Positions 20,050-29,351 of a DNA stretch of 64,000 bases are shown one piece after another (position 1 is the stretch's first letter; each line of letters opens with the position of its first letter). Both the position numbers and the translations under genes were made by a program. Source of the DNA: Bacteroidota bacterium (lineage in GTDB: Bacteria; Bacteroidota; Bacteroidia; AKYH767-A; OLB10); contig JADKJB010000008.1 in assembly GCA_016722525.1 (NCBI GenBank), positions 230,886 through 294,885 of the forward strand, given 5' to 3'. The notes beneath the pieces were generated by a model that did no database searches, was not told the origin of the DNA, and saw only the letters and a program-made list of their open reading frames with translations.

Positions 20050-21369
20050 ATGAAACAACTATTTATATTTTTATTGTTCATCCCATTCAGGATGATTGCG
20101 CAGGACACCCTGCTAGTTCAGGAACAGGCGCAAATGGTACTTGAAAATTGCATGAAAGGAAAGTTTTCGGAAGCGACTGCATTTTTTGATAAAGATTTTG
20201 CCTATAGGTTTAATGCTGATAATTTGGCGCAAACATGGAGTAGGGTTACCACTCAGTTAGGACAGCCGGTAGCTGAACAGAAACAGTTGATTTACCTGGA
20301 AAAAGTAGATTCACTTTTACATGTTTATCAAACTATCCAATTTGAGAAAAAAGAATTGGATTTAAAAATGGTGTTTAACTCCACGAATAAAATTATTGGT
20401 TGGAACTTTACACCTCCATCCGGAAAGTTTTCCTATAAAGCACCATCGTGGGTGAAGCCGGGTCAGGTAAGGGAACAAGATATACAAATACCTACGGCCG
20501 ATTTACGTCTGCCGGGCAAGCTGACTTTACCCTCAGTGGGTACCAATTTTCCTCTGATAATTCTTGTGCAGGGATCAGGTCCTTTTGATATGGATTATAC
20601 TTTTGGGCCTAACCGGGTTTTTAAAGACCTTGCACTAAGTCTGGCTTCATTGGGATTTGCAGTAATCCGCTATGATAAAAGAAGCTTGGCTTATATGTCT
20701 GAGTTAATGAATGTGCTGCCCTATCTTTCCCCTTACGAAGAAACTGTTCAGGATGTACTTGCAGCAATTACATTTGGTGCGGCGAATGAGTTTGTTGATA
20801 GTAAAAATATATTCGTTCTGGGACATAGTTTTGGAGGATTGATGGCGCCTGAAATAGCATTAAAAAGTAAACAGGTAAAAGGTTTAATTCTTTTAGCTGC
20901 CAATGCCTATTCAATTCAGGATGGAATATTGCAACAAATGAAGTATTTGTCCAAAGCAGATTCCACTTTGAATAAATCAGTAATTGACATGGAACCAAAA
21001 GTGAGGAGGGTTACATCTAAAAATTATGCCGATTCAACAGATCTTACCTTGCTTCCAATGGGCAAAGGGGCACCTTACTGGCGATATCTAAACGATTATG
21101 ATCAATTTAAAGCAGCCAAAGATTGCAAGGTTCCAATTTTGCTGTTGCAAGGGGAAAGAGATTATCAGGTAACCATGGATGAATTCAAAATATGGCAAAC
21201 GAAATTAACTGATCGGCCCAATGTTACTTTTAAATCTTTTCCGCAATTAAACCACCTCTTTATGCAGGGCACAGGTCCTTCCTTGCCATCAGAATATGAA
21301 AAACGTTCCAACGTGAGTCTGGAAGTGATTGAAGAAATTAATAACTGGCTGTTACGTGTGGTGGATTGA
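20050..21369 (+). CDS. secreted alpha/beta hydrolase with DUF3887-like N-terminal domain
   Basis: Intact, 439 residues. The signal peptide is MKQLFIFLLFIPFRMIAQ. Residues 25-115 form a DUF3887-like helical/sheet domain (MVLENCMKGKFSEATAFFD). From about 145 an alpha/beta hydrolase follows, with an LVQGSGPFD oxyanion segment, RYDKR, the nucleophile GHSFGG, LLLQGERDYQV carrying the acid, and NHLFM carrying the His. This two-domain arrangement is frequent in Bacteroidota and Firmicutes secreted hydrolases. The substrate is unknown. It is convergent with the efflux operon (22-bp gap) and 80 bp after the epimerase-like gene. Confidence 0.8.
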   Translation: MKQLFIFLLFIPFRMIAQDTLLVQEQAQMVLENCMKGKFSEATAFFDKDFAYRFNADNLAQTWSRVTTQLGQPVAEQKQLIYLEKVDSLLHVYQTIQFEKKELDLKMVFNSTNKIIGWNFTPPSGKFSYKAPSWVKPGQVREQDIQIPTADLRLPGKLTLPSVGTNFPLIILVQGSGPFDMDYTFGPNRVFKDLALSLASLGFAVIRYDKRSLAYMSELMNVLPYLSPYEETVQDVLAAITFGAANEFVDSKNIFVLGHSFGGLMAPEIALKSKQVKGLILLAANAYSIQDGILQQMKYLSKADSTLNKSVIDMEPKVRRVTSKNYADSTDLTLLPMGKGAPYWRYLNDYDQFKAAKDCKVPILLLQGERDYQVTMDEFKIWQTKLTDRPNVTFKSFPQLNHLFMQGTGPSLPSEYEKRSNVSLEVIEEINNWLLRVVD

Positions 21370-21391
21370 AATGAAAGAAGCGAATCAGATT

Positions 21392-22501
21392 TTAATTTGA
21401 ATCCATCATTTTTACTTCCACTTCAGGAAGTCCTTTTAGTTTATCAGTTTTACTGATTCCTTCCAGTACTTCAATGTTAATTCCATCCGATAGCCCTGTT
21501 TTTATTTGTTTCTTTTCAAATTTCTGAACTCCACTTTCAACTTCTACAAATGAGGAGTCAGCAGAGATAGTTAACAGGCTTTCTTTAATTGCAAGCACAC
21601 TATCACGACGTTCTAAAACAATGTCGGCATTCGCACTATAACCCGCGCGAATAAAGGGGTTTTCATCCAGTGTTACAGAAGCTTTGATCTGAAATTGAAT
21701 AGCTCCATTTTCTTCAACACCTTTTGGTGCAATGTAGGCGAGTTTAGCTTTAAAATCTTTATTTTCGATAGCACCAATTTTCAAAATCAGATCCATACCG
21801 GTTTTGATTTTACCTACTTCCGATTCATCAACTTTTCCTTCAAAAATCATTTCTCCCATATCAGCAACAGAGGCAATGGTAGTGCCTTCATTAAAGGTAT
21901 TACTTTCAATCACAGAATTTCCTTCTTTGACAGGAACATCCAGTACCATTCCGGTGATAGTAGATCTGACCAAAGTATTTGTGAGGGTACCCATTTTTTT
22001 ATTGGAACCTTCTTTGATCAGCGCCAGATTATTTTCGGCAGCATCCAGTTCTTCTTCAGCTGTTTTATAATTTAGTTGTGCTGAAAGAAATTCTGTTTCA
22101 GGAATTACTTTGCTTTCATACAGTTTTTTGCTTCGGGCAAATTCAAGTTTAATATTTTCAAAATTAATTTGACCCCGGTTCACACGACTTTCCGCATTGT
22201 TAAGGTTTACCATGTCAGGGATAATTTTCACTCTGGCAATCACATCGCCCTCCTTTACAAACTTTCCGGCTTCGACATAAATTTTTTCAATAATTCCAGA
22301 AACTTTTGCTTTAATAGCAATTTCCTTTTTTGGCACAACAGATCCAGTTGCAACTGTTTTTTTGATAATATTGGTTACCAGCGGCAACTCTGTTTGATAC
22401 ACTACCGGTTTCGGTTCTGATTTCTGATAGAGAAAATAGAGCGTCCAGCCAAACACGAAAAGTAATGCAACACCGACAACAATTTTGATAATTTTTTTCA
22501 T
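21392..22501 (-). CDS. MacA/HlyD-type periplasmic adaptor of ABC efflux system
   Basis: Intact, 369 residues. It has an N-terminal membrane anchor (KIVVGVALLFVFGWTLYFL), a beta-barrel/lipoyl half (TGSVVPKKEIAIKAKVSGIIEKIYV and DVIARVKI), an alpha-helical hairpin (residues about 100-165) and the return lipoyl strand (RSTITGMVLDVPVKEGN). It links the inner-membrane ABC permeases to an outer-membrane channel. It is last in a four-gene operon running ATPase, permease, permease, adaptor. No TolC-like gene is in the window. Confidence 0.88.
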   Translation of the reverse strand: MKKIIKIVVGVALLFVFGWTLYFLYQKSEPKPVVYQTELPLVTNIIKKTVATGSVVPKKEIAIKAKVSGIIEKIYVEAGKFVKEGDVIARVKIIPDMVNLNNAESRVNRGQINFENIKLEFARSKKLYESKVIPETEFLSAQLNYKTAEEELDAAENNLALIKEGSNKKMGTLTNTLVRSTITGMVLDVPVKEGNSVIESNTFNEGTTIASVADMGEMIFEGKVDESEVGKIKTGMDLILKIGAIENKDFKAKLAYIAPKGVEENGAIQFQIKASVTLDENPFIRAGYSANADIVLERRDSVLAIKESLLTISADSSFVEVESGVQKFEKKQIKTGLSDGINIEVLEGISKTDKLKGLPEVEVKMMDSN

Positions 22502-22517
22502 AAATAATAATTAATTT

Positions 22518-23779
22518 TTATTCGCTTCTTAAGGCTTCTATAGGTTTAATTTGTACAGCTCTGGCAGCAGGTATCAGTCCGGCTAACGCACCGGAAACGA
22601 CTAATATTGCTAATGCTTTTAATGCTACGCTCAGACTTACTTCCGGATTCAAAAACATATTATCACCATCACCACCGGCGCCAATCGAAGATGAAATGAG
22701 TTCAAGTAATCCAACTCCTATAACCAAGCCCACATAACCTGCAATGGTTGTCAATACAACTGCTTCCATCATAATTTGCTTGATAATATCGGATGGTGGA
22801 GCACCTAATGCTCTTCGGACACCAATTTCTTTAGTTCTTTCTTTAATGATGATAAGCATAATGTTGCTCACTCCAATTATACCTGCAAATAAAGTTCCGC
22901 TTCCTACAATCCAAATCAGTAATTCTATTCCAGAAAACAAGCCACTCATTTTCTTATATTCTTCTTCAAGATTAAAATGACCAATAGCCTGCACATCATC
23001 CGGATGGATGGCATGACGTTCCTTCAGCAGGGCAATAACTTTCGCTTCAACTTTGGAAGCAGGAATTTCAGGTTTTGAAGTAATGGCAAACCAGCCTACA
23101 ACATTCTGGTAGTTAAATGCATTTTGGAAAGTACTGAAAGGAACAAAAATGGTGTTCGCATCTTCTTCACCCCGATCACCGGATTGATTACTTTTGAAAA
23201 CTCCAACTACCTGAAAAAAACTCCGTTTATTTCTATATTTTTTGCTAAGGAAGATGTGGTATCTCCAAACAATAAAGTTTGAACTCTTGAACCTATAATG
23301 GCAATTTTCCGTTTTTCTTTTTCATCAATGCGGTTCATCTTTCTTCCGGCGGTGATGGCATAACTCTGTATTTTAAAAATTTCAGGATAATCACCATACA
23401 CCGTGAAGGAACCTGTTTTTAATCCGTAATTTACATTGTTATTGCCTCCATAATCTCCTAATTGGTTACGTGGTGCTACAATATCTGCTTCAGGAACATT
23501 ATCAATTATGGCTCTTATATCATCATTGTTATAATTGAATCTTCGTCCTTGCTTAAAACCTTTGTAAGGCATAGAGGTTCGCTGTGTCCATGTAAAAAAA
23601 CTATTGGTAGCAAAATCTTTAAAACCACTTTGAACGCCATTCTTCAGACCGTTACCCGATCCAAGCATGATGATGAGCATAAATATTCCCCAAAACACCC
23701 CAAAGGCTGTAAGTGCGGTTCTGAGTTTATTTTTACCCAGTGTACTGTATATTTCCTGCCACCGGTCGCGGTCGAACAT
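22518..23779 (-). CDS. MacB-like ABC transporter permease, one frameshift
   Basis: About 421 residues. The N-terminal part has the MacB core start (MFDRDRWQEIYSTLGKNKLRTALTAFGVFWGIFMLI) and a large periplasmic domain. The C-terminal part has three membrane helices with the FtsX signature (VKERTKEIGVRRALGAPPSDI), ending LIPAARAVQIKPIEALRSE. The break is in the T8 run near 23212. It is about 16 bp from the adaptor gene and paralogous to the next permease (same N-terminus and C-terminal signature). The two could form a heterodimer, in contrast to MacB, which is a homodimer with a fused ATPase. Confidence 0.85.
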
Positions 23780-23861
23780 TTGATTTTGTTTATTGGGAGA
23801 AGTAAGTTCTGTTTCTTATCTTTCTAATAGGTTTTGTATTGCGACAACTAAATGCCTTTTG

Positions 23862-25097
23862 TTACTCATCTCTAAGCGCTAATACCGGGTTGATTAATGA
23901 TGCTTTTCTGGCAGGTATCAATCCTGCAATGGTACCGGCAAGTATTAACACCATAGTTGCAGATAAGGCAACACCAAGGTTCACTTCTGGTCGGTCGAAG
24001 AAATCACTGGGAGGCATATACGTAGCAATTAGTTCTAATAAACCAACCCCGCAAATGAGTCCCAAATAACCGGCTACAGCAGTAATAAATATCGATTCCT
24101 GAATAATTAAAGCAACAATTGAAGATGGAGTGGCTCCTAAAGCCTTTCGCACCCCAATTTCCTTAGTTCGTTCTTTCACCACAATCATCATTATATTACT
24201 GACTCCAACAATTCCGGCAATAATGGTTCCTATTCCAACAATCCAGATAAAAAACCTAATATTGGCCATAAGACTTAACACCTTTTTGTATTCCTCATAA
24301 TTATTCCAAACCGACAAAGCTTTGGTATCATTTTTATCAAAATTATGTTTTGCCGCCAGCATAGAGGTAATATTTTCAACAATAGTAACCGATTCCTCAA
24401 CGGTGGCATCTCCGGTAGTAAGTAATATTTGCCTGATTTTCTCCTGGCCATTAAAAGCTTTTTGCGCTGTGGTAATAGGAAGGTAGAGCATCCTGTTTTC
24501 ATAATCTCCCTCTTCATCCTGAAATACACCTACCACCTGAAAAGCAATACCATTAATATTCACATATTTTCCTAATGGGTCTTCATCTTTAGCAAATAAC
24601 TGCTCTTGAATAAGTGTTCCAATGCAGGTCACTTTCTTGAATTCATCAAGGTCGGAATTACTGATATATCGGCCTTTTTTAATTACCGTGTTTTCGATAA
24701 AGGCATGATCGGGATGCACTGCCCTCACTTCAAAATTCCCGGATTTGCTTTTATAAGCTATAGTCACTGTTCCTCTAATGAAAAATCGGGAAGTGATGTG
24801 GTCTATTTGGCCAATATTATTTCGTACTGCATCATAGTCACTGTTCACCAGTTGAATATCGCGCCCCGGTTGAAAACCCCCATAGGCAACTGCGGTATTT
24901 CCACCTCTGATAAATATTGAATTCACTGCGGAACTCCTGAATTGATTCTCCACCCCGTGTTGCAATCCATAACCGGAACCTAATAAAATAATGAGCATGA
25001 AAATACCCCAGGCTACGCTGAATCCGGTGAGAATAGTTCTTAGCTTATTCTTACTGATCGTACTAAAAATTTCCTGCCATTTATCGGAGTCGAACAT
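23862..25097 (-). CDS. MacB-like ABC transporter permease
   Basis: Intact, 411 residues. N-terminal helix with KWQEIFSTISKNKLRTILTGFSVAWGIFMLI, then a periplasmic MacB-PCD domain, then three C-terminal helices with the FtsX segment VKERTKEIGVRKALGATPSSI and the end LIPARKASLINPVLALRDE. It shares its layout with the neighbouring permease, from which it probably arose by duplication. It is 10 bp from the ATPase gene stop. It moves substrates from the periplasm or inner membrane using the separate ATPase. Confidence 0.9.
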   Translation of the reverse strand: MFDSDKWQEIFSTISKNKLRTILTGFSVAWGIFMLIILLGSGYGLQHGVENQFRSSAVNSIFIRGGNTAVAYGGFQPGRDIQLVNSDYDAVRNNIGQIDHITSRFFIRGTVTIAYKSKSGNFEVRAVHPDHAFIENTVIKKGRYISNSDLDEFKKVTCIGTLIQEQLFAKDEDPLGKYVNINGIAFQVVGVFQDEEGDYENRMLYLPITTAQKAFNGQEKIRQILLTTGDATVEESVTIVENITSMLAAKHNFDKNDTKALSVWNNYEEYKKVLSLMANIRFFIWIVGIGTIIAGIVGVSNIMMIVVKERTKEIGVRKALGATPSSIVALIIQESIFITAVAGYLGLICGVGLLELIATYMPPSDFFDRPEVNLGVALSATMVLILAGTIAGLIPARKASLINPVLALRDE

Positions 25098-25107
25098 AGA
25101 GTTTGAT

Positions 25108-25797
25108 TTAAACTACTTTTTTTTCAAACTTGTGATCATTTTCAATAATTCCGTCTTTAATGTGAATAATGCGGTCGGTCATCGCTGCAATATCATTTTC
25201 GTGTGTTACCACAATCATGGTCATTCCCTGGTTGTGAACTTCTTTGAACAACGACATTACCTCTTGGGAAGTAACAGAATCCAGTGCCCCGGTGGGTTCA
25301 TCCGCTAAAATCATCTTGGGTTTTGAAATCAGTGCTCTGGCAATAGCCACTCTTTGTTTTTGTCCCCCCGATAATTCCGAAGGTAAGTGCTCGGCCCATT
25401 CTTTTAAGCCTACACGGTCGAGGTAATCCATAGCGATTTTGTTGCGGTCTTTCCTTCTAATGCCTTGATAATAAAGAGGTAATGCAACATTTTCGACTGC
25501 ATTCTTAAATGAAAGAAGGTTGAATGACTGGAAAACAAAACCAATAAACTTATTGCGATAATGTGCTGCTTTGGCTTGGGAAAGGTCGCGAATAAGGGTT
25601 CCTGCAAGGGTGTATTCGCCTGAATCGTAATCGTCCAGTATCCCAAGAATATTTAAGAGGGTTGATTTTCCGGAACCGGAAGACCCCATGATGGATACAA
25701 ATTCTCCTTCTTTAACATGCACATCCACGCCTTTCAAAACATGAAGTTTGTTGTGACCGATCTGGTAACTCTTATTGATATTTTTAAGTTGAATCAT
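25108..25797 (-). CDS. ABC transporter ATP-binding protein (LolD/MacB type)
   Basis: Intact, 229 residues. Walker A GSSGSGKS at residues 38-45, Q-loop VFQSFNLL, the signature LSGGQKQRVAIARAL, Walker B ILADEPTG and the H-loop VVTHE are all present. It belongs to the MacB/LolD/FtsE group, whose members drive mechanotransmission rather than classical transport. It is the first gene of the efflux operon. The leader upstream is long if the -7 element at 25976-25983 is used. Confidence 0.93.
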   Translation of the reverse strand: MIQLKNINKSYQIGHNKLHVLKGVDVHVKEGEFVSIMGSSGSGKSTLLNILGILDDYDSGEYTLAGTLIRDLSQAKAAHYRNKFIGFVFQSFNLLSFKNAVENVALPLYYQGIRRKDRNKIAMDYLDRVGLKEWAEHLPSELSGGQKQRVAIARALISKPKMILADEPTGALDSVTSQEVMSLFKEVHNQGMTMIVVTHENDIAAMTDRIIHIKDGIIENDHKFEKKVV

Positions 25798-25970
25798 AGA
25801 TTGCTACAAAACTAATAAAGTCATGTATTCTTTAGACAGGTGTGGCCTTCGAAATGGCTACATAAACGGGTAGGTGTAACCTAAATGGAAGGCCGTCGTT
25901 GAAGTCAGGTTGATGCTGTATTGCTGCTTTAACAACGGATACACGAGGTGTTGGAGTAGTAAAACAGACT

Positions 25971-25999
25971 TGTAGCAAAATTACTACATTTTGGTGTAG
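25971..25999 (-). promoter_or_regulatory. possible operator and -7 element for the efflux operon
   Basis: A minus-strand -7 element TAATTTTG (25983-25976) is flanked by TGTAG (25971-25975) and CTACA (25984-25988). A further TGTAG at 25995-25999 pairs with the same CTACA to give ACTACA-N6-TGTAGT. The boxes frame the -7 element, as expected for a repressor site. The rest of the 292-bp divergent region (25798-26089) holds no gene that I see. Confidence 0.3.
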
Positions 26000-26035
26000 T
26001 GCAGTTGAAAATGTAATTAAAGTTAAGTTAAGGTA

Positions 26036-26065
26036 TTGACAATTTTAAAAAATAGATTATCTTTG
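26036..26065 (+). promoter_or_regulatory. strong Bacteroidota promoter (small secreted protein)
   Basis: TTG (in TTGAC) at 26036-26038 is followed by 19 nt and then TATCTTTG at 26058-26065. This is a full match to the TTG-N19-TAnnTTTG consensus. The ATG at 26090 implies a leader of about 18 nt. Confidence 0.65.
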
Positions 26066-26089
26066 ATTTATAAAACCAACTAATAAAAA

Positions 26090-26392
26090 ATGAAAGCAAC
26101 CAAATTGATTGCAATTATCGCATTTGCGGGCCTTGGCTTGTGTGCGGAAGGCGCTTTGGCGCAAGGGACTGATCCGGTAGGAGATGCACCACCTCCAATG
26201 TCTGAGACTGCTGCACCTGCTTCAGGAGAAGAAGCTCAGCCCTATAATGAAACAGTTACAATTGATTCGGGTACCGACGCTTCAGCTGCAGCTCCTGATG
26301 CAGGAATAGCTGAACAACCAGAGAAAAAAGAGAAATTGCGTGTCTATTCAGGCAAGCATGATGGAAACAATGTAATAGCTGATCCTCGCTAA
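26090..26392 (+). CDS. small secreted Ala/Pro/acidic-rich protein
   Basis: 100 residues. A signal peptide (MKATKLIAIIAFAGLGLCAEGALAQ) is followed by a low-complexity acidic region rich in Ala, Pro, Glu and Ser, and a basic C-terminus (PEKKEKLRVYSGKHDGNNV). No folded domain is recognised; the mature part is probably disordered. It has its own consensus promoter and a strong terminator, so it is a monocistronic and probably well-expressed gene. Its base composition is richer in G and C than its neighbours. Confidence 0.65.
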   Translation: MKATKLIAIIAFAGLGLCAEGALAQGTDPVGDAPPPMSETAAPASGEEAQPYNETVTIDSGTDASAAAPDAGIAEQPEKKEKLRVYSGKHDGNNVIADPR

Positions 26393-26414
26393 TACAACTT
26401 AAAGTAAATTTATA

Positions 26415-26441
26415 AAACCGGGCTTCAACCCGGTTTTTTTT
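26415..26441 (+). terminator. rho-independent terminator
   Basis: Stem AAACCGGG/CCCGGTTT with a 6-nt loop (cttcaa), followed by a T8 run, 22 bp after the stop of the small secreted protein gene. Confidence 0.85.
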
Positions 26442-26466
26442 GTGCCTTATTTTCTGGTTGTTTGTT

Positions 26467-26474
26467 TATCTTTG
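26467..26474 (+). promoter_or_regulatory. -7 promoter element (YciI-like gene)
   Basis: TATCTTTG matches TAnnTTTG and lies 20 bp before the ATG at 26495. No TTG is seen at the 19-nt position. Confidence 0.5.
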
Positions 26475-26494
26475 AGTGAACAAAATATTCAAAA

Positions 26495-26878
26495 ATGATC
26501 AAATTTGCTGTCGCTCTTATATGCTTGGTGCTTTTAAACATGACTTTAGTTGAAGCTCAGCAAAACGATGCTCCCATTATGAAAAAATACACTTTTGTTT
26601 TGTTAAAAAAAGGGGAAAATAGAAATCAGGATTCTGCATCCATTGTTGTTATTCAAAAAGGACACATGGACCACATTAATGAAATGGCTCAAAATGGAGA
26701 TCTGAATGTAGCGGGTCCTTTTCTTGATGATGGATTTTTTAGAGGTATATTTATTTTCAACACAGAAGATACTGTAAAAGTTAAAAAATTAATTGAGGCT
26801 GACCCTGCAATTAAATCCGGTCGATTAGCCTATGAGATGCATCCCTGGATGACGCAAAAAGGAACTGTATTTAAATAG
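26495..26878 (+). CDS. secreted YciI-like protein
   Basis: 127 residues, intact. A signal peptide (MIKFAVALICLVLLNMTLVEAQ) precedes a YCII-type dimeric alpha/beta-barrel fold: KKYTFVLLKKG first strand, a QKGHMDHINEMAQNGDLNVAGPF central segment with the conserved His and Gly-Pro, and a final segment with DPAIKSGRLAYEMHPW. YCII proteins are small, often of unknown activity. A secreted form is less common than the cytoplasmic one. Confidence 0.75.
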   Translation: MIKFAVALICLVLLNMTLVEAQQNDAPIMKKYTFVLLKKGENRNQDSASIVVIQKGHMDHINEMAQNGDLNVAGPFLDDGFFRGIFIFNTEDTVKVKKLIEADPAIKSGRLAYEMHPWMTQKGTVFK

Positions 26879-26950
26879 GGTTTTAGGTCCAGATGTTGTA
26901 AAAAAATAACTTTATCTTATTTTACATTTACTTAATTAAAAATTTTAGAG

Positions 26951-28190
26951 ATGAGATTTATAAGGAACTTGATTGCTTTAGTAGCGTTGTTGACAGTGCA
27001 AGTAGGATTTTCGCAGGAACGTCGTGATAAAGGTGAGTTTATTAAAGCCGAAAATAAATTTTATGATGAAATTTTTAAAGAATGTGGAACTTTTCAATGT
27101 TCCTTCCGCTCCGGTAAAACCGCCGGTTTTTAAAATGGATTTCTCTGAATTAAAACACCCTGTTTCAGAGACTGAATTTCAAAAAGTGTGGTCCGGTGAT
27201 CCTGTTTCACAAGGTGCCACCAATACTTGTTGGAGTTTTTCAAGCACCTCGTTTTTTGAATCTGAGGTAAAACGATTGTCCGGATTAGAAGTGCGGTTGT
27301 CAGAACAATATATTGTTTACCACGAATACCTTGAAAAAGCGAAAGAGTTTGTGAAAACCCGAGGTGTTTCTTTTTTTGGAGAAGGTTCTGAGTCCAACGC
27401 AGTGCCACGAATGATGAAATTATATGGAATGGTTCCTTACAACTCTTATTCAGGATATCGTGTAGGTCAAAAATTTCTGGATCATACTATCATGTTTAAG
27501 GAAATGGAACAGTATTTAAAAAGTGTAAAAGAATCTGCCGCATGGAATGAATCGGAAGTAGTTAGTACTATTCGTTCTATTTTAGACCACTACATGGGTA
27601 AAGTTCCTGTTGTTGTAAATGTAAATGGTAAAAACTTAACTCCCGTTGAATACTTAAAGAATGTATTAAAGTTAAATCCTGATGATTATGTGGATATCAT
27701 GTCCCTCAAAATGGAACCCTATTGGCGCCAGGTCGAATATGATGTTCCTGATAATTGGTGGAACTCTGATGTATATTACAATGTTCCTCTGAATGAGTTC
27801 ATGGCTATCATAAAGTCTTCATTGAAAAAAGGATTTTCTGTCGCAATTGGTGGTGATGTTTCTGAATCCGGAATTTTGGGTTCGAAAGGGATCGCAGTGA
27901 TTCCCACGTATGACATTCCCTCTGCCTACATTGATGAAAATGCACGACAATTGAGATTTACAAACGGATCAACCACCGATGATCATGGTGTGCATTTAAT
28001 GGGTTGGGTGGATAAACCTGATGGCACGTGGTTTCTTATTAAAGATTCGGGAAGCGGAGCTCATAATAATCCTATGAGCAAAGGATATTATTTTTATCAT
28101 GAAGATTTTGTTAAGCTTAAAATGATGTCTTTTACAATTCACAAAGATGCAGTGAAGGATATTTTAGCCAAATTTCCAACTAAAAAATGA
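26951..28190 (+). CDS. secreted papain-fold (C1/bleomycin-hydrolase-like) protein, one frameshift
   Basis: About 413 residues. Signal peptide MRFIRNLIALVALLTVQVGFSQ, then a break near 27070-27100, then the peptidase domain. Visible are QGATNTCWSFSS with the Cys codon at 27228-27230, LSEQYIVYHEY, and DDHGVHLMGW with the His codon at 27984-27986. The third catalytic position reads FLIKDSGSG, so Asp replaces the usual Asn of the NSWG motif. The layout is closest to aminopeptidase C/bleomycin hydrolase, but secreted. The next gene encodes a small secreted protein that may be a partner. Confidence 0.8.
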
Positions 28191-28250
28191 TTTTTGTATC
28201 TTTACCTTCAGCTACTTCATAAAATTGTTAAATCATTAAATATACTGAAT

Positions 28251-28664
28251 ATGAAATGTATTACTAATTTGTTTGCAATAAGCGTTTTTGTTTTGGCATT
28301 TTCTTATGGTTCCATTGCCCAAACTGCCAAAACTCCGGGTTCCTGCAAAATGTATATGGATGAAAAAGTGGTGCTCGAAATAACTCTCGAAGATGCTGTG
28401 AAATGGTGTGATCTTGAACCTCCAACTGTTCAGTGTGATGATGGCAAAATCTATAAATTAGAAACATTTCATATTAATTACCTGACACTAAAGCCATTTT
28501 TAAATCGGGAATTCGGTATCGGAGAAGGTGGATTTCCGATTCGTGCAAAAGAAGCTATTAAAGCCGGTCAATCTGGTGATACTATCATTTTGAAAGAAGT
28601 TACCTATACTGATGCATCAGGAAATAAGAATACCTTGCCAATTATTTCGCTGAAAATAAAGTAG
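28251..28664 (+). CDS. small secreted protein of unknown function
   Basis: 137 residues from the ATG at 28251. That start gives a clean signal peptide (MKCITNLFAISVFVLAFSYGSIAQ) and is preferred to an upstream in-frame start at 28194. The mature part contains three Cys (GSCKMYM, KWCDLE, TVQCDDG) and ends in a beta-rich region with GEGGFPIRAKEAIKAGQSGDTIILKEV. I do not recognise a family. A TATCTTTA element (28197-28204) lies 47 bp upstream. It follows the papain-fold gene closely, which hints at joint function but does not prove it. Confidence 0.55.
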   Translation: MKCITNLFAISVFVLAFSYGSIAQTAKTPGSCKMYMDEKVVLEITLEDAVKWCDLEPPTVQCDDGKIYKLETFHINYLTLKPFLNREFGIGEGGFPIRAKEAIKAGQSGDTIILKEVTYTDASGNKNTLPIISLKIK

Positions 28665-28667
28665 CCA

Positions 28668-29345
28668 TTGAAATATACAGGTCGTCGTTTTTACGATTTT
28701 CTTACCGGCTTGAATCCCGATTTTAATTTACCTGATAAAATTGCTTTCATTAATTGCTATACTTCCATAGAAGTAAAGGAAGTTTTGAGTAGATTTTGTG
28801 AGAAATATTATTCTTCAAATAACAAACGGGTTTTGATTTTGGGAATAAATCCGGGTCGTTTCGGAAGTGGTATTACAGGAATTCCTTTTACTGATCCTGT
28901 TGCATTGGAATCCGATTGTGGTATCATTAATTCATTCGACAAAAGAAGAGAGCTTTCGAGTCATTTTGTTTATGATGTGATCCGCAATTATGGAACAACA
29001 TCCACTTTTTTCAATAATTTTTTACTAAGTGCAGTTTGTCCTATTGGTTTCCTGAATGGAACTAAGAATTATAATTATTATGATTCCGGCTTGTTGCTCC
29101 AGGCATCACATGATTTTATTGAAAACTCTTTGATCCTGCATTCTAAAATGAATGTAAGTACTGAAGTAGTGATTGCACTAGAAAAAAAACGCTCCGTTTT
29201 GGAAGCGTTTAATAACAAATTAAAACTGTTTGGAAAAATTATGGTACTCAATCATCCCAGATATATTATGCAGTATAAACTTAAAGATGCTGACCGGTAC
29301 ATAGGTGAATATTGCAACGTACTCAACAATTTTTCAGCTTTGTAA
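28668..29345 (+). CDS. uracil-DNA glycosylase superfamily protein (SMUG-like / DUF4918-type)
   Basis: Intact, 225 residues. LILGINPGRFGSGITGIPFTD (near residue 60) matches the active-site motif of SMUG1-type uracil-DNA glycosylases (GMNPGPFG...GVPF), and NHPRYIMQYK near the end corresponds to the HPSP-type DNA-intercalating loop. SMUG1 itself is shorter on its N-terminal side. The apparent start is TTG at 28668, 3 bp after the previous stop. The likely role is removal of damaged or deaminated bases. Substrate specificity is unknown. Confidence 0.72.
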   Translation: MKYTGRRFYDFLTGLNPDFNLPDKIAFINCYTSIEVKEVLSRFCEKYYSSNNKRVLILGINPGRFGSGITGIPFTDPVALESDCGIINSFDKRRELSSHFVYDVIRNYGTTSTFFNNFLLSAVCPIGFLNGTKNYNYYDSGLLLQASHDFIENSLILHSKMNVSTEVVIALEKKRSVLEAFNNKLKLFGKIMVLNHPRYIMQYKLKDADRYIGEYCNVLNNFSAL

Positions 29346-29351
29346 TTGATT

